The notes beneath the pieces were generated by a model. That model was not told where the DNA came from, did not search any database, and worked only from the letters and a program-made list of their open reading frames with translations. A stretch of 24,340 nt of DNA from Pelargonium cotyledonis (Eukaryota; Streptophyta; Magnoliopsida; Geraniales; Geraniaceae): the NCBI GenBank assembly GCA_036897625.1, contig JAYMTA010000773.1, positions 1 through 24,340 of the forward strand. Reading direction: 5' to 3'. Position numbers and translations under genes: made by a program. Shown piece after piece: positions 1-10,557 of this stretch (position 1 is the stretch's first letter; every line of letters starts with the position of its first letter).

Positions 1-290
1 TATAATTGAATATTATGAAAAAAAATATTTATTTTTGAAAAAACAAATCAGTGACGGAATTTCCGTCCTTGAACCGGTCCAATTCCGTCACTGATCTGGT
101 TCAATTCCGTCCCTAAGTCGGTCCTGTCCTGTCACTGATTAGGTCCAATTCTGTCACTAAACCGGTCAAATTCCGTCACTGAACCGGTCCAATTTCGTCA
201 CTGATCAGTTTGCGACCATAAAATCTGTGACGGAATTTGGCTGATCAGTGACGAAAAATTCTGTCCCCGATAAGCTATTTTTTAGCAGTG
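1..290. mobile_element. Terminal part of a CACTA-type (En/Spm) DNA transposon
   Basis: Read on the minus strand from position 290, the sequence begins CACTGCTAAAAAATAGC, which fits the CACT(A/G) ends of plant CACTA elements. Inward of it, short subterminal motifs of the form TTCCGTCACTGA recur in direct orientation near 82, 148, 171 and 193, and inverted (GTGACGGAA, CAGTGACGA) near 51, 226 and 247, mixed with GGTCCAATT units. Dense subterminal repeats of this kind bind the transposase in CACTA elements. Only one end is inside the window, so the 3-bp target duplication (expected next to 291-293, TTG) cannot be checked. No transposase is visible. The call rests on the end sequence plus the repeats; a different TIR element with similar ends remains possible. 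Confidence 0.75.
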
Positions 291-1195
291 TTGTTCATTA
301 CATGCCTAATAATGACATCTCCTACATGTGTAATAATATATCACGGTTTTTAATTTATACTATAGTGAAACCATATACACTTTGATATTGCTAATTTTTC
401 TTGTAGATGATTAAAAAGAATTTCTACTTTATTTTCTTGTTCTAATTTATATGGTGGGTATCTACAAAATATCTGAATATTAAGTTTGGGTATCGTCCAT
501 TACATGTCTAATATTTGCAGCTCACTATAAATGCTAGATCTGGTATATTTCATCACATGTCTAATATTGACATCTCACTATAAGTCTAATATTTGATATG
601 ACGATTTTTAATTCATAATATAGTGAAATCATATACATTTTGATATTGCTAATTGTTCTTGTAGATGGTTAAAAAATCTTTCTACTTTGTTTTCTTGTTC
701 TTAGTTATATGGTGAGTATCTACAAAAATTTTAAATACTAGACTTGGGTATAGTTCATTTCATGTTTAATATTTGCATCTCATAATAAATACTAGATCTG
801 AGTATGACTCATTACATGCCTAATAATAACATCTCATACATGTGTAATAAAATATCACGGTTTTTAATCCATAGTATAGCGAAACCATATACACTTTGGT
901 ATTGCTAATTTTTCTTGTAGATGGTAAAAAAATCTTTATACTTTATTTTCTGATTCTTATTTATACAGTGAGTATCTACAAAAAATCTTAATATTAAGCT
1001 TGGCTATAGTCCATTACATGTTTAATATTTGCATCTCATTATAAATACTAGATCTGAGTATAATTCATTACATGTCTAATAATGACATTTCATACATGTG
1101 TAATAAGATATCACGGTTTTTAATCTATACTATAGTGAAACCATATACACTTTGATATTGCTAATTTTTCTTGTAGATGATTAAAAAAAATTTCT
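291..1195. repeat. Tandem array, about 3.5 units of roughly 256 bp
   Basis: A unit containing ATATCACGGTTTTTAAT, then TATAGTGAAACCATATACA, TTGATATTGCTAATTTTTC and TTGTAGATGGTTAAAAA, is repeated with its CACGG (or TGACG) marker at about 342, 600, 856 and 1112, giving spacings of 258, 256 and 256. Units differ by scattered substitutions and small indels, so the array is not brand new. It starts at the end of the CACTA element and stops near 1195. No open frame runs through it. Its nature (local satellite, or internal repeats of a larger element) cannot be decided from here. Confidence 0.85.
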
Positions 1196-1450
1196 CGTTG
1201 TATGTGTTCAATTTTTGTGGGCATTTTATTCACTCTTACCATTTCGGAATCAACAAGTATTCACGATCGAAACTAATTAACCATGACATGAAATATGCAG
1301 AAAATTTGACATCAAAAAGTCATTATGAATCCGCATCAAAATAGACGAGCCATTTCATTTTCCGCATGATCTGACCTGAAACCTTCCATAGGAAGTACAA
1401 AATAAATACATTAGGAAAAAAACTTCACCAATGCACTCTTTGTTGCCTCT
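1196..1450. other. Unassigned sequence before the DapF duplication
   Basis: No convincing coding potential, RNA gene or repeat is visible. Similarity between the two DapF blocks begins around 1440-1460, so this stretch lies outside the duplicated unit. Confidence 0.4.
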
Positions 1451-1659
1451 AACTCTAAGATCTGGCAACTCTATAGTCTATTTTAATTTTGATCTCAGAT
1501 AGACAAAACACTATGTCGATTATCTGATTAAATTACATAGGAACAGTCTTGGCACGTATTGAAAACAACATATACTACATATGAGTTAATATATCTGTAG
1601 ACAAAAGTTTTGGTGCACTACACTGAAAAGAATCGAGTCAGCTTTCGCTACGAATAACT

Positions 1660-4600
1660 TCAGAGTGGGAACTGACCGAAATACACGGGCTCAGCTGTGC
1701 CAGTCATGAACACCATATTGTTCTTCTCTTTCCATTCAATCGCCAGAGATCCCCCAGGTACTCGGACAGTGCAGGTCTATTTCGTACAATAAATCAAACA
1801 AGTTAGGAAAAGATGCAGTCATGCAGATGCTAATGGGATCATGACAATCCATCACAAACTTACCCTTCCAGTATGACCCTCAAGAACTGCTGCAACAACC
1901 GCCGCACAAGCTCCAGTTGGACATGCCATTGTCGCTCCTGCAGTTGAGAATAACAGAGTTAAGCATTATGATCAAACAAGTAAGATGGAGATGATTTAAT
2001 ATCCACAGTTTACAAGATAGGTTTGCATAAGCAACGATTTTCACAACGTCTTAGAAGATAATGATTTTCGAATAACTAACCTGCCCCACGCTCCCAAACA
2101 CGCACTCTCAAGTGCGAGCGAGAAATAACTTGGACGAATTCTGTACACACGAAGATCCATGATCAGAAATGCACAAGCAATGGATCATGCATTGAAATAT
2201 GTTTCATTTCCTTTACAACATAGATCAGTTTAACACCATGGCCAGAACTGAGCAGAGACGTATCCGACATTTTTCTACCCATAACTTTGATCTCTTAACA
2301 GCAGTAGGAATTCCTATATCCATTTCTTAACAAAAGAATTAATTATAGGAAACAGAAGAGTAATAGATCCATGGCTCTAAGAAGTAAGAAGAAGCTAACA
2401 CAACATTTCACTTTGAGTGAATGATACAACTGCATAAACTGGGATCTCAAGCGTTAATTGATACTTATATGCTAGTTCATGAAACAACACCTCCATGGCT
2501 ACAATAAATCATCAAATTTTAGATCTACATAAACCATAAAAAGAATTTTTTTGAATAGGCAATGCTGCCGCCTCCAAGGCTTGAAATCGAGATCTTACGC
2601 AAGGAAACCAAGCTCTTAACAGTTTGGCCCATTAGTCATTGGTCATAGACCATAACATTGGTATTTGAGATTATAAGTGTACTTTTTATTCAGGACAAAG
2701 ATCAATGGTTAGATGGTCTCCCAAATATCAGTACCTTTAAGTTCATATAGGACAGTGCTAACAAGAGGCAGTAGCCGCAGTATAATGCAAGCTTGCTCTG
2801 CATTTGAAAGGAATTCCAGGCTTGAGAATGAGCATCGCTCTTAAAATACCAATTTTCCAAAATTATAAGATATCCAAATTAATCAACGGATCCAAATAGA
2901 AGGTATCATAATGTACCACCATATCCTCCAGAGTCAATAATTTGTATTACAGGTGTTCAAGATACTCTACAAGTGATAAACAAAAGAGAAAAAGAAGGGG
3001 CTATACATTAAGCCAAGAAATATTCTGTTTAACTTACATACACTGACTAGTGACTACAAATTGTATCCTTAAAAACCAGTCTGACAGCACTCAGTATATA
3101 AAACAAAACTAATCACCAACCTGTGTTTGTTCTCTCAGGAAACACGTTATGATGCTCAAATTTTGGACCAATTTCAGCTAAATTTAGCTCTTCAAGCTCC
3201 AGGCTCTGTTTAATGACAGCAAAATTTCAAAAGAAACAACAAAAGGAAAACCAGCAAGGTTAATCTACTAAATATTGAAAAAAGGGGCAAAGCAACATGA
3301 TGGAATACGATCAGCTCAATTATTTTATCATCATATGCTGGGCTATATTAATTCAGACAGATCAACTAGCAGTAAATTGCAAATGTTTTGGCCATATTAC
3401 TAGTTACTACATTGATGATAACACTAACTTGGAACAAAACAACAATGTGCAAAACAAATACCAAAAAATGCCAAGGAAACTAACATATGAATTGTAAAAC
3501 ACAGGTTGCTATATTAGTGGTCAACAATACATACCTCGCCTCCTTTGGTGCCGAAAGTAACGCAATGAGGATTTCCCATACCAAGACATGTTACATTCCA
3601 CGTTACTCCATCTACCTCTAGTTCAGCTTTAACAACAGATTCATCTTCAGTTGCAGGTAAGCTAGTAGGTATATCAGATGCTTTTAGAGTTGGTTTTCCC
3701 ATGTTAACTCTCACCTGAAGTAATAATAAAAAGTGTATGATAAAGTTTTGGCTAATAGCAATGTTATGGCTTGTAACTTTTAAGTTCAAATGGATACTGA
3801 ACAATAAGTGGTACCTACATGTCAAAGCATACATGAACAAGAACACATAGGGTTGAGAACAAGAAAGAAAAGGACAAGTTTGTTGCCATTCTATATGGTT
3901 AGCTTTCCAATTAAAACTCTTGAGGAATACAGGCTAAAAAATGAAAATCAATGGTACTGAGTATCAAGAATGCAGGTGTTGGGTCGGGTAAGTTAATTGC
4001 ATTGAAATCTGACATGAAAAAATAAGTGAAAGAAATTTGAGGACTAACCCTTCCATCCGGTTGAATTTCGGTAATGACCTGACCTGCACCGGTGTGAATT
4101 TCATAACTGCAAAACAAAACAAAGAAAAATAGATCAACAAAACTACAGCAGTCCAATTAGCAACTAGTTGTGAACAAATAAAAACTAGTTTCTAGAACTT
4201 GAGAATTGAGATCATTGCATGCAAACACGAAGTCAATGTACAGAGAAAGGAATATTAGTAATATAAGTAGCTTAGGATACCTATGATCATCTCTCTCTAC
4301 AACTTCATGGTGGGCAAGGAATTTGGCCAGGCATCGGATTCCATTACCGCACATCTAAAAATCAAAGTGAATAATAAAAACTAATTAGCTAAATGCTACT
4401 AATTCTTCAATCAACAAAACGTTTACTCTAATGAGCAATATTTTACCTCCGGCTCACTGCCATCAGAACTGTAGATTTTCATGCTATATTCAGCACCATA
4501 GTCCCCAGGCAAGGCGAAAATGACACCATCAGCTCCAATGCCATAGTTCTTATCACATAGCTCCACTGCTCGCTCTTTACTGATCCTAAGTTCAGGATAC

Positions 4601-5054
4601 TTTCTATTATCGATCTATCATACATCACTCCCACAAGCAACATTCAGTAACTCAATAAGCATAGCAATGAGAAATGCACTGGATCCAAACTCTTATTTCT
4701 ACTGACAGTCCATAACTTTCTCAAGAACCAAACAGAAAATGATCTAAACAATGAGGAAAAGGGAGAGAACCGTACCACAATGAAATGGTTACCGAGACAC
4801 TGGTACTTGCAGAACGCGACGAATCCTTCATGTACCCGTCCTAGAAACCCCTCGGCAGTACTTTCACTCTTCGAATTCGCGTAATTAACGACGGATAGGC
4901 CAGTCCTGGGCTTCATAGGAGCGATGGTGTTTGGTCTGAGACACCTCTGGTGGATAGAAGATGGAGAAGAAGGTGACCGAAATGAGCTGAAGGAGGCGAG
5001 AGAGAGGCGATTTGGCACTGACAGTGGGAGCGTAATTGTGGCGGCAATTTCCAT
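1660..5054 (-). CDS. dapF: Diaminopimelate epimerase-like protein, copy A (divergent tandem copy)
   Basis: Nine exons, all with GT-AG introns: 4776-5054, 4447-4614, 4281-4354, 4049-4106, 3535-3714, 3121-3205, 2081-2140, 1864-1937, 1660-1776 (read right to left). They join in phase to 364 residues, the usual length of plant DapF. DapF converts LL- to meso-diaminopimelate in plastid lysine synthesis; residues 1 to about 75, rich in Ser, Arg and Pro, look like a transit peptide. Family landmarks: [11 protein letters not shown] (81-91), the first catalytic Cys in MCGNG (C151), GNPHC (240-244), RTNTEF, WERGAG (297-302) and the second Cys in ACPTGAC (C307). Both catalytic cysteines remain, but several near-invariant positions differ from copy B and from the family: GLGNDF is CLGNHF, ACGTG is ACPTG (P308), VDLPGGP is VRVPGGS and TGPAE is TGTAE. 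Frame and splice sites are intact, so it is either an expressed divergent paralogue or a young pseudogene without obvious breaks. The start is the same methionine as in copy B. Confidence 0.88.
2542..2665. repeat. Insertion in intron 6 of DapF copy A
   Basis: By eye, this stretch of about 120 bp has no counterpart in the otherwise alignable intron 6 of copy B. It carries GCTTGAAATCGAGATCTT and CAAGCTCTTAACAGTTTGG, a style of sequence often seen in decayed plant retroelements. No target duplication is clear. Low-confidence repeat call. Confidence 0.35.
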
Positions 5055-5616
5055 GGCGACGATTCCGACGCTGTGTGCTCAGTCTGGAGGGCTCAACTGG
5101 CTATGGTTGTAATGGTGGTCAAGGGTCAGGTCTGGTTGAAGCCTGACCTGGTGTTGGGCCTGGCCAGTGATTGACTTATGAGCCTAAAACTGATTTTCAA
5201 AAGCCCAAAACAGCCCATCATCCAGGAGACCATCGTAATTTTTCACTTTCAACCCAATTTGAAATTCCAAGTTAGTTAGAAACAAAAGTTCATAGACAAT
5301 TTTGAGTCTCTTAACTGTTTTATGAGATAATGATTGCTCGATACATATTTTGATCTCAAAATGCTGCATTTTGAAAGTACTTGGAGCAAAATTGATAGTT
5401 CCAAACAAACGAGTTTATAGTTTAAATTTGGTCTTGCAAACCCTACAGTCTAATTTTAAATTTGATTTCTGATGGACAAAACCCTGCGTCTCTTATCAAT
5501 TAAATTACATTTGAAAAGTCATGGAATGTAGTTAAAACGACCTATAGTACATCCCATTACACTCTAATACATCCGTTAACAAAAGTTTCGTGCACTAGAG
5601 AATGAAAAAAATGCAG
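5055..5616 (-). promoter_or_regulatory. Spacer between the two DapF copies: promoter of copy A and 3' region of copy B
   Basis: The first roughly 150 bp upstream of copy A resembles the region upstream of copy B, so the promoter was duplicated with the gene. Copy A keeps one TGGGCC (5155-5160) plus GCCCA motifs (near 5202 and 5213; TGGGC on the gene strand). The motif in the block ATGAGCCTAAAACTGA (near 5179), which is TGGGCC in copy B, reads TGAGCC here. From about 5420 to 5616 the sequence matches the region 3' of copy A (about 1460-1660), marking the junction of the two duplicated blocks near 5200-5420. Confidence 0.55.
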
Positions 5617-8600
5617 TTAGATTTCGGCTGGGAACTGGCCAAAAAACACTGGTTCGGCTGGGCCAGTCATGTACACACGATTGTTATTCTCATTCCACTC
5701 GATCATTAGAGGTCCCCCAGGTAGATCGACTGTGCAGCTCTATTTCGTACAACAGATCAAACAAGTTAGAAAAAGATGCTGATGCCAATGTAACATGACC
5801 GAGCACGAGAAAACTAGGGAAACGGGATTGATGCCTTTCCACCTAGCTTATCTTAGCATATATGATCATGAAACCTATTGTATATTTGGACAACTTGTCA
5901 CAAACTTACCCTTTCAGCAAGACCCTCAAGAACAGCTGCAACAACCACCGCACAGGCTCCAGTTCCACAGGCCAGTGTTGCTCCTGTAGTTGAGAGTAAC
6001 AGAGTTTACAAACGAACAATCAAGAGGGAGATGATATAATGCACATAGTTTACAAGGCTGGTTATCTTGAAGGATAATGATGTTTAACTAACTAACCTGC
6101 CCCACGCTCCCAAACACGCATTTTCAAGTGTGTACGAGACAAAACTTGGACAAATTCTGTACACATGAAAATCCATGATCAGAAATGCACAAGTTGTACA
6201 ATGAATCTTGAATTATAATTATGATATAAGAAATGTACAACAGCTGAGGCAACTACAACATAATATTCAGTTTAACACCAGGGAAAGCAAGCAGCAGAAC
6301 CATACCAGACATTTTTTATCTATTATTTTGATTTCTTAAACTGAAGAAGGAATTTCTATATAGACATCCTGAACAACATAATTAATTTTGGCAAAAAAGA
6401 ATAGTTATAAATCTATGGCTCTAAGAAGTAAGACAAAGCTGACAAACCATTTCACTATGACTGAACGATACAACAGTATAAATCGTTGGGATCTCAAGCA
6501 GTAATTGAAGCTAATATGTTAATTATAAATAATAAAATATAAAAAGAATAAACTACACCCCCACCAAGGCTACAACAAATCATCAAACTTCAGATATGAC
6601 CTACATGGTACTTGAGAGTTGTAAGTTTACTTAACCACTTCTTCATGGAAAAGTTCAATGATTGGATGGTCTCGAAAAGGGCAGTTCCTTTAAGTTAAAT
6701 TAGGACAACACTACCAAGAAGTAATACAATGCGAGCTTGCTCTGAAACTGCAAGGCTATTTAGGCTTGAGAAAGAGCACCGTCCTTCTCTTTAGCATTAA
6801 GACATTCAGCAGCCCCGCCAAAACAGAAGAAATCAATATTATTTAAAACGACAATATCTCGTATGAAGAAAGAGCAGAATTTTGAAATCAATATTTTTTC
6901 TTTTCTTTTTTCAGAGAGAGAAAGAGAGAGTTATAAGGTTCAGGCATCCCTAACCCTTATATACGAGGCATTTCTGAAGATGCAATGTGTTTTGGAGATT
7001 CTCACAGTAAACATATCAGTCAAGGTTCTTTAATCATAATTACAAATCTGAAACGGGACATTTATCACATGCCTGGTAAAATACCGGTTTCCCAAAATTG
7101 CATATTCTCAAGAGTATACATGTTCTAATCCATGTGTTCAAGACACTCTAAACTGATAAACAAAAGAGAAAAATAAATGGTTGTTCATTAAGCCAAAAAC
7201 AAAAAATCTGTTAACATACATACACTGACTACAAATTGTACCCTTCCAAATCAGTCAGACAGCACCCAAGTACATAAATATAACTAATTGCTAACCTGTA
7301 TTTGTTCTTGCAGGAAATGCATCATGAATCTCAAATTTTGGTCCAATTTCAGCTAAATTTAGCTCATCAACCTGCAGGCCCTGTATAATCACAAGCAAAA
7401 TTTCAGGGAAAAAAAATGAAAATCAGCAAGGTGAATTTGTGAAATATAATTGAAAACAATCAGCTCTATTATTTCATCCCCATATACTGGGCAATATTAA
7501 TCCAGGCAGGTCAACTAGCAGTAAATTGCAAATGCTACAGCAATTACTACTACAATGATGATAACATTAACTTAGAACAAAAGAACAGTGTCCAAAACAT
7601 GTACTGAAAAGATGGCCATGAAACTAACACGACTATGATTTCCAAGACAGGATTGCAACAACAATGGCCAAAAATACATACCTCGCCTCCTTTAGTACCG
7701 AAAGTAACACAGTGAGGATTTCCCATACTAACACAGGTTACATTCCAGGTTACTCCATCTACCTCTAGTTCAGCCTTGACAACAGAGTCATCTTGGTTTG
7801 CTGGTAAGTTAGTAGGTATAGCAGATGCTTCTAGAATTGGTCGTCCCATGTTAACTCTCACCTGGAGTAATAATAAAGAAGGTCTAATAAAGCTTTGGCG
7901 AACATCTAATAACATGGCTAATGGATACTGAGCAATGAATGGTTGTAAAATTTCAATGCATTGTATGATACTATGTACCTACATGTCATTGTTCTATTCA
8001 TGAACTACAACACATGGGTTGAGAAAAAGAGATAAGAGGACAAGTTTGTATCCAATAAGAGCTCTGGAAGAATAAAGGCTAAAAAGATGTATATGAATGG
8101 TACCAAGAATCAAGAATGTGGAAGGTGTAGGGTAAGTTAATTCCATTGAAATCTGACATGAAAAAATAAGTTGAAAAGAAATTGAGAACTAACCCTTCCA
8201 TCCGGTTGAAGTTCCGTAATGATAATACCTGCACCAGTGCGAATTTTATAACTACAAAACAAGAAAAGCAAATAGTTCCAGACCAATTAATACTGGTTGT
8301 GAAGAAAGAAAATACTAGTTTCTAGAACTTAATATCATAGTGTGCAAACACGCTGTCAAAGCACAACCAGAGTGATATCAGCAATACAAGCAGCTAACGA
8401 TACCTCTGATTCCGTTCTAAACTTTCAAGCTGGGCAAGGTATTTGGCAAGGCATCGGATTCCATTACCGCACATCTGAAAATCAAAGTGGTGAATTGCAA
8501 TAATTAGCTGTATGTAGCGAGGAAGCGAGCACCAAGACAAAGCACAAAATCATGTTTTAACCTAATGAGCAATTTCTTACCTCCGGCTCACTACCATCAG

Positions 8601-9192
8601 AATTGAAGATTCTCATGCCATATTCAGAAGTATAGTCCGGCGGCAATGCGAAAATGACACCATCAGCACCAACGCCAAAGTTCCTATCGCATAGCTGCAC
8701 TGCTCGCTCTCTACTGATCCTAAGCTCAGGATGCTTTCTATTATCGATCTATCAAACACCAATCCCACTAGCAACATTCAGTAACTCAATAAACATAGAA
8801 ATGAGAATTGAGAAATGCATTCGAGACAAACACTTGTTTTTACTAACAGTGATGACTTTCTCGAGAAACAAACAGATAATGATCCAAACAACCAGGAAAT
8901 GGGAGAATCGTACCATAATAAAATCGTTACCGAGGCCCTGGAACTTGCAGAACGGGACGAATCCTTCACTTGTACGACCTAGAAAACCATCGGTAGGAGA
9001 TATAGGGTTCGCCATCGTTTCATTAGCGGCGGATTGGCGAGTGCTAGCTTTCAAAGGAGCGGTGGTGTTTGGTCTGAGTAATCTTTGGTGAAAAAAGGAT
9101 GGAGAAGAAAGTGACCGGAATGGCCTGACGGCGGCGCGAGAGAGGCGATTTGGCACTGACAGTGGAAGCTTAACGGTGGCGGCGATTTCCAT
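5617..9192 (-). CDS. dapF: Diaminopimelate epimerase, plastidial, copy B (canonical)
   Basis: Nine exons with GT-AG introns: 8914-9192, 8581-8748, 8404-8474, 8194-8251, 7682-7861, 7296-7380, 6097-6156, 5910-5983, 5617-5739 (right to left). They join in frame to 365 residues. The enzyme interconverts LL- and meso-2,6-diaminopimelate, the step before decarboxylation to lysine, in the plastid stroma; a Ser/Arg-rich leader of about 75 residues agrees with plastid import. Conserved blocks are complete: [11 protein letters not shown] (81-91), GVGADG, SDGSEPE, MCGNG with catalytic C151, SMGNPHC, WERGAG, ACGTGAC with catalytic C306, [10 protein letters not shown] and [11 protein letters not shown]. 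One mild oddity is IRTGAG (R177), where plant DapF usually has IHTGAG, as copy A does. Exon phases and lengths match copy A except exon 3 (one codon shorter) and the last exon (two residues longer at the C terminus). This is probably the main active enzyme of the pair. Confidence 0.95.
6785..7070. repeat. Insertion in intron 6 of DapF copy B, with a GA-rich tract
   Basis: Flanks align with intron 6 of copy A (GAGCA(C/T)CG on one side, AAAATACC on the other), but about 280 bp between them are absent from copy A. The insert has a pyrimidine tract followed by a GA repeat near 6914-6930. It shows no terminal repeats I can recognise, so its origin is unknown. Confidence 0.4.
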
Positions 9193-9400
9193 GGCGTCTG
9201 TGTGCTCTGGAAGGCGCTACTGGTTCTGGTTCTAATTGTGGTCAAAGGTTAGGTCGACTAGCGTTGACATAATTTTATTGGTTCAAGCCCAAACTCATAA
9301 TGGGCCTGTTCTGTTTTATGTTCATGGGCCTAAAACTGATTGTCGAAACCTATTATCTGGCCCATCTATTGAAAATTGTTCTTTTTGTCCCCCAATTATC
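9193..9400 (-). promoter_or_regulatory. Promoter region of DapF copy B with site II motifs
   Basis: Two TGGGCC site II motifs lie at 9301-9306 and 9325-9330, and a GGCCCA (TGGGCC on the gene strand) near 9358. Site II elements bind TCP factors and are common upstream of plant housekeeping genes. The block shares similarity with the region upstream of copy A, which gives the right boundary of the tandem duplication near 9350. The start site is not defined. Confidence 0.5.
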
Positions 9401-10371
9401 TTTTTGTTTTTGCATTCGTACTTAATTTAACTTTTATTCTAATTTAGTCCTTAAATTACTCGTATTATTTCAATTTGGTTCCCAAACCATACAATTATAT
9501 AATTAGGACGATATGACAAAATCATACAATTTTGAGAGATGTGATCATTATATCAAATTTGATTACTCAATTACTCAATTAAAATGCTTCTCAGCATCAA
9601 ATCGAAGAATATATAATATAATCGAATCGACGTTCGAATCAATTAGAAGTCACAAGACGCAAAGGTCAATTCACAATCTAACAATATGTTTCTTTCGTTA
9701 CATTAACAAATTGTGTATTGAATTATTAAAATAAAGAATCAGGCAAACATAAAAGGTTGACGTAGACAAGCAATCTTGTTGAGATTTACTCTCATAAGTC
9801 AACAAATGGCTCTTCAGTTTTGGATTTTTATACGAATATTGCTTGAATCATCCATGTGCATAAAATAGTACTGTATTAATTATTACGGATCACGAAAGGT
9901 ATTTGATAAATAAATAATTAATTGCTGAATTTTATTTGATTAGTAAACTAAAAGGCCTTTAGCAATGAACTTTGGTTGTTGAAGAAACAAATCGTATCTG
10001 ACGATGGAAGATTTGTGTTTTTGTCTGGAAATTTCGGATATCCTGAGGGACCTATGATCTTGACTTCTCTATTTTTGTTACTATTATTTTTAAAAGAGCT
10101 TGAATGGGGACATGGGTTAGTTTCATAATTAATAGTATTATTGTTTATTTTTTCATGCATGCTTTGTGTAATAATGCAGTAAATTACTGAGTACTGTTTC
10201 AATAGTTTTTTTTTGGAATCACATTACATGAACAATGAAAATCAAGAACACTAATTTCAATTACAACTCACATCAATCAATTTTGTACTTAGTGAAATAG
10301 ACCATACGTGTTTAGTAAGAGATCTTAACTAACGCTTATTATGTATACTGAATATATTAACAAGAGATTCA
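9400..10371. other. AT-rich intergenic DNA with one coding-like patch
   Basis: No complete gene is visible. Around 9383-9510, phrases such as TTTAGTCCTTAAATTA and CAATTTGGTTCCCAAACC look like common dispersed plant repeat remnants. A plus-strand frame from about 9952 to 10128 is open and includes DDGRFVFLSGNFGYPEGP; it has no start codon in context and no recognisable family. The rest shows nothing I can assign. Confidence 0.4.
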
Positions 10372-10435
10372 CATCTATAAATGTCTACACTTGATCTTAG
10401 CCAAAAGGCCGAGAAAAGTATCATCTATAAATGTC
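10372..10435 (-). pseudogene. Retroposed 5' fragment of U2 snRNA between 14-bp direct repeats
   Basis: The minus strand of 10386-10421 reads as the first 36 nt of U2 snRNA, including TCTCGGCCTTTTGGCTAAG and ending in CAAGTGTA; against the plant consensus as I remember it there is one change (C5 to T). The rest of U2 is missing. The fragment is bounded by perfect 14-bp direct repeats, CATCTATAAATGTC, at 10372-10385 and 10422-10435. No plant snRNA promoter signature (upstream sequence element plus TATA) lies before it. Direct repeats around a fragment that keeps the exact RNA 5' end and lacks the 3' part are the hallmark of a retroposed, 3'-truncated snRNA pseudogene. It cannot make a functional U2. 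Confidence 0.88.
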
Positions 10436-10557
10436 GTTTAAAACCATCTAATTTTGAAACCCACGATAGAGAAAACAAGAAACACAAAACCGCACTATAT
10501 CAATTTTCAACAGGAGTGTATGCTGTTTTTCATTTTGAGAATTTGTCCCAAATTAAG

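Noticed and set aside
342..1116. CRISPR-like array
   Set aside because: The repeat unit is about 256 bp with no short unique spacers, and the genome is a plant's; it is an ordinary tandem array.
8654..9091. Plus-strand open frame of 145 residues opposite the first exons of DapF copy B
   Set aside because: It is the antisense shadow of the well-supported DapF exons 1 and 2 and of the intron between them, and resembles no protein.
10386..10421. A functional U2 snRNA gene
   Set aside because: Only the first 36 nt are present, the Sm site and stem-loops III-IV are missing, and no snRNA promoter elements lie upstream.
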